64,000 nucleotides of DNA from Lepus europaeus. Lineage: Eukaryota > Chordata > Mammalia > Lagomorpha > Leporidae. The notes below the pieces were generated by a model. It made no database searches, was not told where the DNA came from, and worked only from the letters and a program-made list of their open reading frames with translations. This document shows positions 20,940 to 31,035 of the stretch, one piece after another. The stretch is from positions 33,375,858 through 33,439,857 of the forward strand of contig NC_084835.1 in the NCBI RefSeq assembly GCF_033115175.1, in the 5' to 3' direction. Numbering within the stretch: the stretch's first letter is position 1; every line of letters starts with the position of its first letter. The position numbers were made by a program, and so were the translations under genes.

Positions 20940-22600
20940 TAGTGGGGGCAGTCATCTTGATGTTTTTTTTTAAAAACAAGGAAGGAAAAAGAAGTGGCAC
21001 ACAGTCCTGAGTTGCCTAATGCCTTGGCTCTTGTGCTTCTCTCCTGCGCCCTGTTGAACAAAATCTGCTCTCCTGCCTCCCGGGAGGATCCGACAGGAAA
21101 TCTGATTCGCTGGGAATTGTCAAGTGCTCACAAAAGCCAAAGAAGACTTTGTTCCCTATTGTAGACGCAGGATAAACATTTAGATAGTAAATTGTTCATT
21201 TCCTTATGTCCTTTTCTTCTTTGAAACTAAACAAAAGTGCCGTAATCCTCAAAATCAGGTGTAATTTGAACACCTATATCCAGCATATAGTTGCATTATG
21301 GTCAGTGACATGTAATGGATAAGCTAGTGGGCTGCTTTCATTAAACCAATATTTTCTAGATTTGAACTTAATTAAAAACAAATCTACCCAAAGAAAGCAA
21401 TGGAAGCCCCAGCTAGTCTTCTGAGGTCCCACCCTTTTTGTAGAGTGTACTCAAGTAAGAGATGATTTTCAATTCCATGTTGTTAGGGAAACACTTGGGG
21501 TCATTATATACTTAGGTGCAGTTAACAATTGGCAATCACTGTAATTGTGCAGCCACTTTCAGAGAATGAATCCAATTGCCTCCATAATACCTTTGATTAT
21601 ACCATTCTCTAAGAATGAAGATGATTGATTATTCCATTATGTGACCAACCAAAACCATGACAAGCAATGACATAAATGTGCGTTTCTAGTCTCTGGCCTA
21701 ATGAAAAGTATAATTAGTCCAAAAGGGAAATTTCAGGAGTGAGTGTCGCAGGATTGATTTAGAAAACTTTTAAGAAGTATGTTTGTGTGTGCCTGTTTAA
21801 TCACAGAAATTTGGACTAGGTAAAGAATCCCTTGATGGTGTTAAACCGCCTGATAAATTATATCAAGCCGTCTTCCATAGCTTCCTGTAAGTTATATGAG
21901 CATATTGAATTGAGCCCTTGGGATGGAAATGTGATAACAGGAACCCTTCCAGTAAGATGCTTGTGATTGCAACATTTTAAATAGAATGTTTAATTACCTT
22001 TGGCTCTCTTCCCATCCTAATCTCCCCTGCCTTGCCCCCAATGGGAGAATATTAGAACAAAATAAAGAATATTCTGGAAAAGAGGGAGAAAAAGAAGTCA
22101 TTAAAAAAAAAAACAACAAACTAGTATGTTGAATCTCTAAATTCACTGATGCCTTCTCTTTTTAAAGTTAGTTAATGTTGCTGTATCTGACTACAATTTT
22201 ATCACAAATAATCACCCTGGTCCAATGCCTTCTGTGTTCTTAAATCCGTTGCAACTAAAATCCCACTTAAAATTTTACACAAATGTTAAAAAGCATCAAC
22301 TTGCACAGAGTGTGATCTCATTTAGCGTTAATGAAATTTGGTTTTAAATGGCATCATAGATGTTCTGATTTGCTAGTTGAGTCAGTTTAGGCAATGAAAG
22401 CTCAAGGATGTTAACATAAAGCAAATCAAACATGACAGTTTTTACCATGTTTTACTCTGATGGTTAAAGCACTAAAATATTATCCTTTAAATTTCAGCAA
22501 AAACAATTCTCATGCAAACATCGCTGTATATAAGGATTGTTGACCTTTCAGATGTAGTCACTCTCAATATTTGAACATCCAACATAAACAGTAAAAAAAA
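20940..22600. promoter_or_regulatory. Candidate conserved non-coding (enhancer-like) block
   Basis: About 1.65 kb with no recognised repeat, in a window where CSINEs average one per 2.5 kb. It is rich in homeodomain-type TAAT/ATTA words, for example CTTAATTAAAAAC near 21367 and TATAATTAGTCC near 21709. It also has compact motifs such as AACAATTGGCAATCACTGTAATTG (21522-21546), AATTGCCTCCATAATACCTTTGATTATACC (21575-21604), GTTAATGAAATTTGG and TGAGTCA (22378-22384, AP-1-like). Frames are closed, so it is non-coding. Function is inferred from composition and repeat exclusion only. Confidence 0.4.
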
Positions 22601-22618
22601 AAAGAAAAAGAAAAATGC
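22590..22618. repeat. A-rich low-complexity tract
   Basis: AGTAAAAAAAAAAAGAAAAAGAAAAA at the right edge of the repeat-free block; simple sequence with no attached SINE body. Confidence 0.8.
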
Positions 22619-23540
22619 ACTGCCAGCTTGCTACCATGCCCTGGAAATCTGCAAGAAATTCCCCAACTCCTGGAGGGAGGCAGCACAGCTAAGATTCAGT
22701 GATAAGCAAGATCCATGGGCCACTGCAGCTCATCGACTTACCACGCGGTTCTTTCCCTCTAATCACTGTGCAAATGACAGTCACTCCTGTCTGTCTTGGC
22801 CAGGATGGATGAAGATGATTGTTAGGAACCGTGTTAATCCACCTCTGTGCATCAACATTCAATATGTGTAAGGATGTCACCTGTTCCCTGCTCCATCAGC
22901 CATGTGGTAGCCTTTTCCACAAATGGAAATGAAAAGAGTAATGCTTTCAGGAGGGAAATAGAAGCCAGCTCCTGGGGTATTGTAGAGAAGCTATCTAATG
23001 TACAAACCTTTGTGATGCACCTTGCAAAGTCTGGCTGAGGTCCTTGTGGCAGAGTTGTGATTTGGTGTTCAGGACTTTCCTGGCTAGTCTTGCCTTTTCT
23101 AGATAAATTAATGCACACGGAGCTACTTTGCACTCTTGTGTGGCCATACCTCTGGTCAAAGCTTGGGATTCAGATCAGAATTTTAAAAGCCTTTCCTGTT
23201 TTTGAAGTCACCTGCAGTGTGATTTGAAGAAAGGTAATGTTTTATAGTTTGGCCCCAGTTGAAGTTTCAACATCCTGATTCCGTGGATACAGATAGCATA
23301 TTGTTGACCTTGTACTGTGCCTTTAGGAGGTTTCTGGTCTTGGTAGAATGGTGACTCCGTCCAAGGTGAGTCATGCCATTTCTGATAGATCTGCTGATTG
23401 CACCATAGAAAGGAAGGTCCTAGTAGTGATGGGTGGACTGAGATTGTGTGGTCTCCTGTGCATATTTGGCTTTGTTGTGTTCAGAGAAACAAAAAAACAC
23501 AGGAAACCTGAAGAGTCATCCCACCGATATATCTTTCAGG
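22619..23540. other. Unique sequence, no gene seen
   Basis: No recognised repeat. Antisense frames at 22847-23133 overlap without support. The SINE-free stretch here extends that of the preceding block to about 3.5 kb. Confidence 0.5.
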
Positions 23541-23544
23541 CACA

Positions 23545-23890
23545 AACGACAGAAACCCAATTAAAAGTAGCTTAAATTAACCTGAAAATTTATTAGTTCT
23601 TACAAAAACAGAGTCTTGAGGTTTGTCTGAGTCTGAGGTTGGCTCTATCTGGGATCCCACAGTCTCTTGGCTATCTCCCTCCACCCCCTCCCAGTGTTGC
23701 ACTTTCCTTCACATTGGCTTTACTCTACAGAAGGGCTGTGGGCCTCACAGCCAGCAGCCTCAGTGCAGAGAGAGCTCATCCTTTTCCCATTCCAAGCACA
23801 GGTTCCAGGATTGGGATTTCCCTGATCAGTTTAGGTCATGAATCGATCCCTGCCAATGCCATGGTTGCCCAGCTGAGGTCAAGGTGACCT
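23545..23890 (+). repeat. Old interspersed repeat of unassigned family, copy 2
   Basis: AACGACAGAAACCCAATTAAAAGTAGC, AAATTTATTAGTTCTTACAAAAACAGAG, TTGGCTTTACTCTACAG and GAGAGCTCATCCTTTTCCCATTCC follow the module order of the family at 4000-4200 and 35250-35420. This copy keeps the most of it. Confidence 0.5.
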
Positions 23891-23941
23891 GGGAGCTCCA
23901 GAAGCCAGAGGAGGCAAAAACACCATGACAGACACATGGAT

Positions 23942-24309
23942 GAAAATTTAGGAGAGGGGCCAGCGCTGTGGTGCAGTGGGTTAACGCCCTGGCCTGAAGC
24001 GCCGACATCCCATATGGGCGCCGGTTCTAGTCCCGGCTGCTCCTCTTCTGATCCTGCTCTCTGCCATGGCCTGGGAAAGCAGTAGAAGATGGCCCAAGTC
24101 CTTGGGCCCTTGCACTCGCATGGGAGACCAGGAAGAAGATCCTGGCTCCTGGCTTCGGATCGGTGCAGCTCCGGCTGTTGCAGCCAATTGGGGAGTGAAC
24201 CAGCGGATGGAAGACCTCTCTCTCTCTCTCTGCCTCTCTACTCTCTGTGTAACTCTGACTTTTGAATAAATAAATAATCATTTTTTAAAAAGGAAGAAAA
24301 TTTAGGAGA
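23942..24309 (+). mobile_element. CSINE (group B) with perfect 14-base TSD
   Basis: The body (23956-24295) runs from GGGGCCAGCGCTGTGGTGCAG to TTTTGAATAAATAAATAATC. GAAAATTTAGGAGA flanks it at 23942-23955 and 24296-24309. The head has a single B-box-like GGTTCTAGTCC preceded by CATCCCATATGGGCGCC, the hallmark of this group. Low divergence indicates a fairly recent insertion. Confidence 0.95.
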
Positions 24310-24888
24310 AATGTTTTCTGGGAAAAATCAGAGGGGCATTTCCAGAAAAGGGGTCAGTAGATATATAGGATGCAAAAGTAACCAATGTCCACTCTCAGGA
24401 GAATTTTTAAAAACATCAATGATAATCAACTTGGAGAACAGAGTTTCTTATTTATATCCTCTGTCTTATTTGGGTGCCAAGCATATGTTGCTAGATGCTA
24501 GGCCCATCTGACTAGAAATGTATGGGTGGCAGGACAAGTGAGGTACAAGCCCCTGTGGATGAGAAGAAAAGTTCACTAATCACCTAGTAAACAGACAAAT
24601 GATCCCTTCAGGAGAAGGGCTCAGGTTCTGTTGAAAGTGCAGCAATAGTGATAGCAAGGACGGGGACCAGAGGTCTTGGGTTTTTATATTGTGTCGAGGC
24701 CAGCGCTGGGGTGAAGCTCCTGTGAACAGGCTGCAGTTGGAGTGATTGGAACTTTCCTGCCAGCCTGAAAGAAGGGTGCCCTCAGTCGTCCTCATCTGCT
24801 GATCCAAGATGTGAAGCAAGCTGGAAAGATGGAGTGATGGGGTTTGGAAGCCATCAGCAACCCAACCTCAAAAATGGAGTCGAAATCT
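24310..24888. other. Unique sequence, no gene seen
   Basis: No recognised repeat or exon signal; short frames only. Confidence 0.5.
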
Positions 24889-25214
24889 TCTTTTTTTTTT
24901 TTTTTAATTCATCTGTTCATTTGAAAGGCAGAGTTAGAGCGAGAGGGAGAGCTCTTCCTTCTGCTGGTTTGCTCCACAGATGACTGCATTGGCTGAGGCT
25001 GGGCAAGACTGAATCCGGGATTCTTGAGCTCCATCTGGGTCTTTCACATGGGTGTCAGGGGTTCAAGTATTTGAGCCATCTTCCACTGATGTCCCAGATG
25101 GATTAGAAGGGAACTGGATTGGAAGTGGCACAGCTGGGATCTGAACTCATGCTCATATGGAATGCCAAGATTGTATATGGTCGTTTAACCTGCTCCACCA
25201 CAATGCTATCCCCA
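24889..25214 (-). mobile_element. CSINE (group C, old), minus strand
   Basis: The T-run (24892-24905) and AATTCATCTGTTCATTTGAAAGGCAG lead to GAGGCTGGGCAAGACTGAATCC, GGGTCTTTCACATGGGTG, TTTGAGCCATCTTCCACTG and CAGCTGGGATCTGAAC, ending CCACCACAATGCTATCCCC. It is diverged but nearly full length. Confidence 0.87.
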
Positions 25215-25545
25215 AGAATCAAACTCTTGATTACACATTTCTTCCCAAAGTAGAAAACTGAGATTTCCTGCCTACCCCAAATCAGCCATGCCTCCCAACA
25301 CCAGTTTCTGATCAGTGCTGTAGAGGAACTGTGTGGGCATTCTCCAGGCTACCTCCTGTCAGCAGCAGTAATGATGTACCTAGGCAGGCGGTACACTTTG
25401 CACAGGTGGGTTTCAACTGGGAAGCAATAGCAGTGCATCTTTTCTCAGAGGAAAATAGTTATCACGGGGGTAATGCAATGAGTACCACTGAGCTCAGTTG
25501 GCTGTGCTTTACCCAACAGTGATAAAGTGGATGTTAATACAAGGC
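25215..25545. other. Unique sequence, no gene seen
   Basis: No recognised repeat and no exon signal. Confidence 0.5.
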
Positions 25546-25548
25546 TAC

Positions 25549-25682
25549 TTCACAAGTTCATGGAATATTTATATCGTGAAAAAAACCATGAGTGGATTTC
25601 AGGGTTTTTTTTTTTTTTTTTTTACATCAAAATAAACTTACCTTGTAATTCCATTTTCTGCAGATTTTTAAAAGTACCCTCA
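25549..25682 (+). mobile_element. Mariner-like MITE, near full length, copy 2
   Basis: GGCTACTTCACAAGTTCATGG, TGAAAAAAACCATGAGTGGATTTCAG, a T-run of about 20, ACATCAAAATAAACTTACCTTGTAATTCCATTTTC and the end AAAAGTACCCTC. The ends are an imperfect inverted repeat (GGNTACTTC versus AAGTACC). It is the most complete single copy in the window. Confidence 0.65.
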
Positions 25683-26230
25683 TATGATGCAATTCCAGCA
25701 TGACATTCCCTTCGACAAGCAGCAGGGGACGCAGGGCACAACAGAAGTATCAGACTTTTAAGCATGATCATGCTGTGTGTTGTGGAGATTATGTGCAGTG
25801 GTGTAAGAAGTGGCCTTAGCTATTCTTTCTGATGGAGACTATATGTTGTTATCAGGAAATACTTCAAAAAGCTGATGTTTGAAATGTTCCTTGCAAAACA
25901 CATAGCGTGTTTATGGTCCGAGACTGGATATATAGAGATGTTAGGGGAAGAAGAAGCCTAACAGGTGATCCAAAAGAGAAGACGTCACTGCTGCATTGCA
26001 CAGCCTGATTGAATCACAAACATTGTACGGAATGAAGGAAAGCAGACACAAAATTCATCCAGCATGATCGCAAAGAACAGGCCATAGTAATCTATGAGGA
26101 TAAACACAAGACTAGTGAATAGCTCAGCATAGAGGGGGTATGGACTAGGCGGAGCACCAGGGCTCCTGCAGGAACAGGAGGGAGCTGTGAAAGTTCTCAC
26201 CTGGACTTGGGAGTTCACTGGAGGGGTGAT
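25683..26230. other. Unique sequence, no gene seen
   Basis: No recognised repeat. A 77-codon minus-strand frame has no support. Confidence 0.5.
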
Positions 26231-26231
26231 G

Positions 26232-26680
26232 CTATGGATTGAATGTGATCTGTCTGTCTCCTCCAGAACACATGTTGAAGTCTTATTACCATGGTGCTGT
26301 GTTGGCAGGCGGGATCTTTAGGAGTTGATTAGATGGTTAAGAGAGATTAATGCCCTTCTCATGGGAATGAGTTAATTTCTTGCAGTCGTGAGTGAATTCT
26401 TACTCTCAAGTGACTTGATTAGTTACTGTGAAAGTCTGATGTTATAAATTGAGGCCTCCCCTCTGATTCTGCCTCTTTCTCTACATGTTCGCCTGTGCTT
26501 CTCTTTTCTGCCATGAGTTGAAAAAGCACAATGCCCCCACCCCACTCCCGTGGGAGCTGGTAGGATGCCCATGGCATATCCTGGGACTTCCTATTCTCTG
26601 GAACCATGGACTCAAACTAACTCCTTTCCTTATGAATCACTCGGTCTTAACTGATCTAGTCTAACAACAAAACATGGGTG
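26232..26680 (+). mobile_element. MaLR-type LTR (MLT1/MST-like), plus strand
   Basis: ATGCTATGGATTGAATGTGATC, CAGAACACATGTTGAAGTC, GGTGCTGTGTTGGCAGGCGGG, TAATGCCCTTCTCATGGGAATGAG, TTTTCTGCCATGAGTTG, ATTCTCTGGAACCATGGACTC and TTCCTTATGAATCACTCGGTC are ERVL-MaLR LTR modules in order. It is a non-coding solo LTR. Confidence 0.8.
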
Positions 26681-26804
26681 AAGACAGGTACATATATGGA
26701 GACGTTTAGAACCACTTATCTAAGATTTGTCACTTTACTGTATGTACGTTTTCCTCAAGAAAAAAAAAAGAGCACAGGAAGAAATAATCCTAACAGTAAA
26801 AATC

Positions 26805-27249
26805 ACACTTGCATGCTTGTGGGAGGTTGCATCGTGGCCGGAAGATATGTCCAAGTCCTAGTAATCCCTGGAAGCTGACAATATGCTGCTTTACAGATGA
26901 AAATCTTGGAAGGAGGAGATTGGCCTTGGTTAAACTGGCAGGTCCCTTGTAATCTCAGTGATCACTTCAAGAGGGAGACAAGGGTATCAGAGGAAGAAGG
27001 AGATGGGAGAACACAGTTGGAAAGATCCAGCTGGAAGACAGAGGAAGGGGTCAAGGTCAAGGATGAAAGTGGCCTCTACAGTGGTTCCCTAGGACCGCAG
27101 AAGGAATGATGACTTGTTAACGCATTGGCATGAGCTCAGTGGAAGTGATTTCAGACTTCTGGCCTCCAGAGCTGAAAGATAATAATTGTGTGTTTTAAGC
27201 TACCAAGTTTGTGGTAATTTGTGACAGCAGCCACAGGAAACTAATAGGG
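26805..27249 (+). mobile_element. MaLR-type LTR (MLT1-like), plus strand
   Basis: It opens with GGAGGTTGCATCGTGG, GATATGTCCAAGTCCTAGT and CTGCTTTACAGATGAAAATC. It ends with GACTTCTGGCCTCCAGAGCTGAAAGATAATAAT, TTTTAAGCTACCAAGTTTGTGGTAATTTG and CACAGGAAACTAATAGGG. It lies 125 bases behind another MaLR LTR in the same orientation. The two differ enough to be separate subfamilies rather than a provirus pair. Confidence 0.8.
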
Positions 27250-27254
27250 TACAT

Positions 27255-27470
27255 GTTATTTACCAAGGACAACATTAAACTCTTATGACATGCTCCACCT
27301 CAGTTCATCATGCTCCATCTCAATTCATCTTCCCAACTACCCTTGAGCTGAGGCTGTTACCATTTGTTACCCTCGTTTTATAAGGAAGGAAACTGAGACA
27401 GTTTAAGTGCCTTCTGCAAATAGAGTGGCCATGAGTTGGGCTCTGGCTCAGGATTTAGGGACTCCACCCC
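27255..27470 (-). repeat. MIR fragment, minus strand
   Basis: GTTACCCTCGTTTTATAAGGAAGGAAACTGAGACAG, AAGTGCCTTCTGCAAATAG and GTTGGGCTCTGGCTCAGGATT are the reverse complement of the MIR core. A 20-base segment, CATGCTCCACCTCAGTTCAT, is tandemly repeated with two changes at 27291-27330. Confidence 0.6.
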
Positions 27471-27752
27471 TTAGCTTTGCTGGAGCAAAAATTCAGAGTG
27501 TGGAAAGTGCAGGAGAAAGTGCCGCATAGCTCATGACCCTTGAGCAGGATGTCTTATTCTGCTTGCAGAACTCTCAGCCTCGCCTCCTCTAGGGCCTGTG
27601 ACTGTGACATAGTGGTGTAGGCTCTGAGGTTGCTGCAATAGCTTTGGTAATTGGAGACTTGCTTCAGTGCCATAGCCAGCAGTTGAAATACTTCACTTGT
27701 GCCCATTGGGTATCACATTTCACAGAGATGTGTTAACTAAGTTCACCCCGGC

Positions 27753-27776
27753 GGGGGGGGGGGGGGGGGGGGGGGG
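27753..27776. repeat. Homopolymer run of 24 G
   Basis: An uninterrupted G24, preceded by CACCCCGGC and followed by AGAAAACCTCTCCCCGG. It can form G-quadruplex or triplex-type DNA in principle. Poly-G this long is rare in mammals, so length polymorphism or an assembly error is also possible. Confidence 0.95.
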
Positions 27777-28080
27777 AGAAAACCTCTCCCCGGATGTACT
27801 CTGCTTTGCAAGTGCCATCAGCTTTGTGTGTGTGCACACTTGGGTGTGTGTTAAGTTGTGTTAGGGAGGAATTTATACCAACCAGATAATTCTGTCTCCT
27901 GATTCCTTTGGACTCTAGCAGATCCAAATAGGCAGTGAGAAGATTATACAACTGACCTACACAAAGAATTCCATCAGCTGATAAAAGAACCAAACCTGTT
28001 GGTTTCCTGAGCTCCTCGTGCACCTCTACATGGAACAGAATGCTACTTGCCCAGTGAACAGCAGGAAATGCACATATGAG
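27777..28080. other. Unique sequence, no gene seen
   Basis: No recognised repeat. The 96-codon minus-strand frame (27733-28023) ends in eight prolines encoded by the poly-G run and is not a gene. Confidence 0.6.
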
Positions 28081-28081
28081 A

Positions 28082-28275
28082 GGACTTCAAAAAGTCTGAG
28101 AATTTGAATTGAAAATATAAGTTTATTTGGGGGCAAAAAATCCTGAAACCTACACCTCTGCATGGCCTTCAAAAATTCATAGAAAATGCGTATTTGAAAA
28201 ACTATGCATGATTGCAAAAGTTTGTGCACCGGAAGAAACTTACCTTTTAATTCCATTTTCCTCAATTTTAAGTAC
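28082..28275. mobile_element. Mariner-like MITE pair in inverted arrangement, copies 3 and 4
   Basis: 28082-28168 reads GGACTTCAAAAAGTCTGAG, AATATAAGTTTATTTGGGGGC, GAAACCTACACCTC, which is the family in reverse. 28169-28275 reads CCTTCAAAAATTCATAGAAAATGCG, AAAACTATGCATGATTGC, GAAACTTACCTTTTAATTCCATTTTCC, the family in forward orientation. The two abut and form a long imperfect inverted repeat. Confidence 0.65.
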
Positions 28276-30305
28276 CATCCTAAATCTCTAAGTCTTTTGG
28301 ATGGTTTTCTCAGCTCACACAGTCAGTGACTGTTGTCTACTTTTCCTTTGCCCTGACAAGCATACTGATTAGGGTTAATATCAGAGACAAACAGAACATA
28401 AGTTACATGTTACAAACTGGGTAACCTTGACAGGATCTGAATATATTGAACATATGTGGCATCTGGAAAAAAAATGATTTGATTTGATTCTTCCAAATCC
28501 AAATGTCAGAATGAGATGTCTTTAAAGAATCTCAGAGATTGTCCAGTCCAGTTTCCACATTTCTCAGGTGGAGATATTTGGCCAAGAATAGAGGTGGATG
28601 AGTGAATGGTCAAGAGGAGTAGTGTTCACTTTACAGACTTCTACTTTGTGGGCAGCTGCTCCACAAGGATGGCTGATCATGAAAAGAAAGCATTACCATC
28701 ACAAGCACTTCCAGTAGACCATTAAGATCTGTGATATGGTAATCATCTGAACAACTCTGGTTATTAGTCTTATTTGCAGACATAGTGTTCAATTAGGCAG
28801 GGCATTCTAGTGCAACAATCCCATGGAAATTTCTCAGCCATCAGTGCAGAGCGGCTGTTTTAAATGAATATATTCAGCACTTTCTCTAGACTCACTCATC
28901 ATACACAGGAGACTGACTACCCATGGAAAATCAGTTTGCTACAAGGCGAGGCATGGGGATTTTAAAATACTTCTTATTGCAGAGCAGCCAAATATATTTG
29001 TGGGGAAAAAATCTTACCTTTCTGCCTTCAGGGCTGTCCAGAAGGCTCTATTCAAATCTCCAAGTAAGCAGAGGTTATTTCTTGGCCTTGTTCTAGGGAG
29101 CATCCTTATGTAGGGAAATCAATACCTCATTGTCCATGGATCCCCTTGATGCTCAGAAACCAGTTGTTTATATTTATTTGCAATGTGAAGGGAGGCAGGC
29201 CTAAAGTAAGCAGTTATAAAAAGACCACAGCACATCACGAACACATGCCCGGTGCAGTTAGTGCATCATGTGGAGACTCTTCAGGAGACCTAGGGACTCA
29301 AACTATTGTGTTAGGCTTGAAACACCTGTCAGAGCCACTGTCTCGCTATTGGAGCAATAAACAGTTCTTCCCACATTCTCCTTTGGCTAGTTATGTCATC
29401 CTACATCTTTGCCATGGACTTTCCTGAAACCAGGGCCCTCTGAGGAGTCCTGAATCAAACTGCTGCCCATAGGCCACTTGTCAGGATCTAGACAGGTATG
29501 ACCATGGGAAAAAAAAAAAAAATTTAACAGAGGACCCCACCTGGGACTAGGGGGATAGTTTTCAAAATAATTTCTATAAAAACAGCTTGAGGACAGGACT
29601 GCAGTTGGACAAAAGGTACTCTGTGAAGGAGTGTGGCTCAAACCAAAGTCCAGAAGAACAGCTGTGTACTTGGCTTTGTGTTTTGGGGTGGAGCGTTGTC
29701 AGCTATCTGGTCCAGAGCCTGGGATGATGAGCTTTCCAATTCTCTGCACCCAGTTGAGGAAGATGAAATGCAGCCGGAAGTAGGAGGAGACTCTCAGCCT
29801 AGAGTGACACCGTTCAGCATAGAGTCCATGAATGACTGGAGACAGTCCCTGAAATAGCTCTGCTTATCCACGTAGCCTGCCCTTTGGATAAGTTCACAAA
29901 TAGGTTTTAGAAACACCTTTACCACAAATCCCATATCTTTTTATACCCTCATACTCTCCTTGCTTGGCCTCTTTTCCTGGTGTTCCAATTGTGTTAGGGA
30001 TCTTCGAGGTTTTCTTAGCAATTAACCAGTGGTAGCTAAGATGTCCAGGGCTCAGGAGCTTGTCCACAGTATTGATACACTAGTGACTTAGAATGCATCG
30101 GTGTAACTTTTCAGTACTAGGGAAAAGATGTGGAAACTTCTATTATTCTAAAGATAATGCAGCCATTCTGCTTTTTAGAAGTCGTACGCTCGATACCTGC
30201 ATTCCACTTAAAATGCATGAAGGCCACTGTGGGATCATGGGTAAGAGTGTTGTGCGGCTAGTATAATGAACCAGAATGCTCTGTGGCTGTTAGATTGTGA
30301 GGTCT
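28276..30305. other. Unique sequence, no gene seen
   Basis: About 2 kb with no strong repeat. 28525-28620 (CTCAGAGATTGTCCAGTCCAG, TTTCTCAGGTGGAGATATTTGG) resembles an old repeat of MIR/L2 age. An A-run lies at 29508-29522. Frames of 93 and 81 codons near 29.1-29.6 kb lack support. Confidence 0.45.
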
Positions 30306-30309
30306 TCAT

Positions 30310-31020
30310 TTCTTCATGTATTCAACCAGTATGTTCATACTCATAGTGTACTAGAGTACTCTTTTGCTATGTACCAGATCTGAAGAATATAGTCTTCACC
30401 TTGCCTTTAAGAAGTTTGCATTTCAGTGAGAGAGATGGAGTAAGCAAGTAAATGTGATGCTTTCTGAATATGATATAAACAAATGGACAACACTGAGAGT
30501 GCTGTGGAAGAGATACATTTTTTTTTTATTTTTTAGATTATTTGTTTGTTTATTTGAAACAGAGCAAAAATGAGAGTGAGAGCAAGACAGAGAGAACTCA
30601 TCTGCTGGTTCATTCCCCAAATGCTGGCAGCAGCCAGGTCTGGGCCAGGTTAAAGTCAGGAGCCAGGAACTCTACTGTGGTCTCCTATGGGGGTGGCAGG
30701 TTCCCCAGCACGTGGCACCTGGCCATCTTTTGCTGCCTTCCCTGGTGCATTTGCAGGTGCTGTATCAGAAGCAGAGTAGCCAGGACTTACACCACTGCTG
30801 CCATATAGGATACTGGCATCATCAGTGGCAGCTTATTGCACTGCACCACATAGCCTTCACCAAGGGGTCTCACTGTGGATCATGGAGAGAGAAGGCCTCT
30901 TAGAGGAGGTAGTATTTCACTGACACCCAAACCCTGAGAGAAGACTTAAGGAAAATCAGGAAGACAACATCTAGGCAGAGAAAAATAGCCAACTGTAAAA
31001 GTCCGGGGGCAAGAAAGAGG
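30310..31020 (+). repeat. Ancient mammalian interspersed repeat (unassigned), copy 3, split by a CSINE
   Basis: The left part has CATGTATTCAACCAGTATG, CTATGTACCAGATCTGAAGAATA, CACCTTGCCTTTAAGAAGTTTGC and ATTTCAGTGAGAGAGATGGAG. The right part has GAGAAGGCCTCTTAGAGGAGGTAG, ACACCCAAACCCTGAGAGAAG and CATCTAGGCAGAGAAAAATAGCC. The halves are consecutive in the family and separated by the CSINE at 30517-30856. Confidence 0.5.
30517..30856 (-). mobile_element. CSINE (group C, old), minus strand
   Basis: The T-rich tail TTTTTTTTTTATTTTTTAG, TTGTTTGTTTATTTGAAACAGAG, CTGGTTCATTCCCCAAATGC, GTTAAAGTCAGGAGCCAGGAAC, CAGCACGTGGCACCTGGCCATC and the head CTGCACCACATAGCC are in C-repeat order. Overlapping 63-88-codon frames are shadows of the SINE. 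Confidence 0.85.
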
Positions 31021-31035
31021 TATCCAGACTAAACA

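Noticed and set aside
27733-28023. Frame ending in eight prolines
   Set aside because: The prolines come from the poly-G run on the other strand; not a gene.
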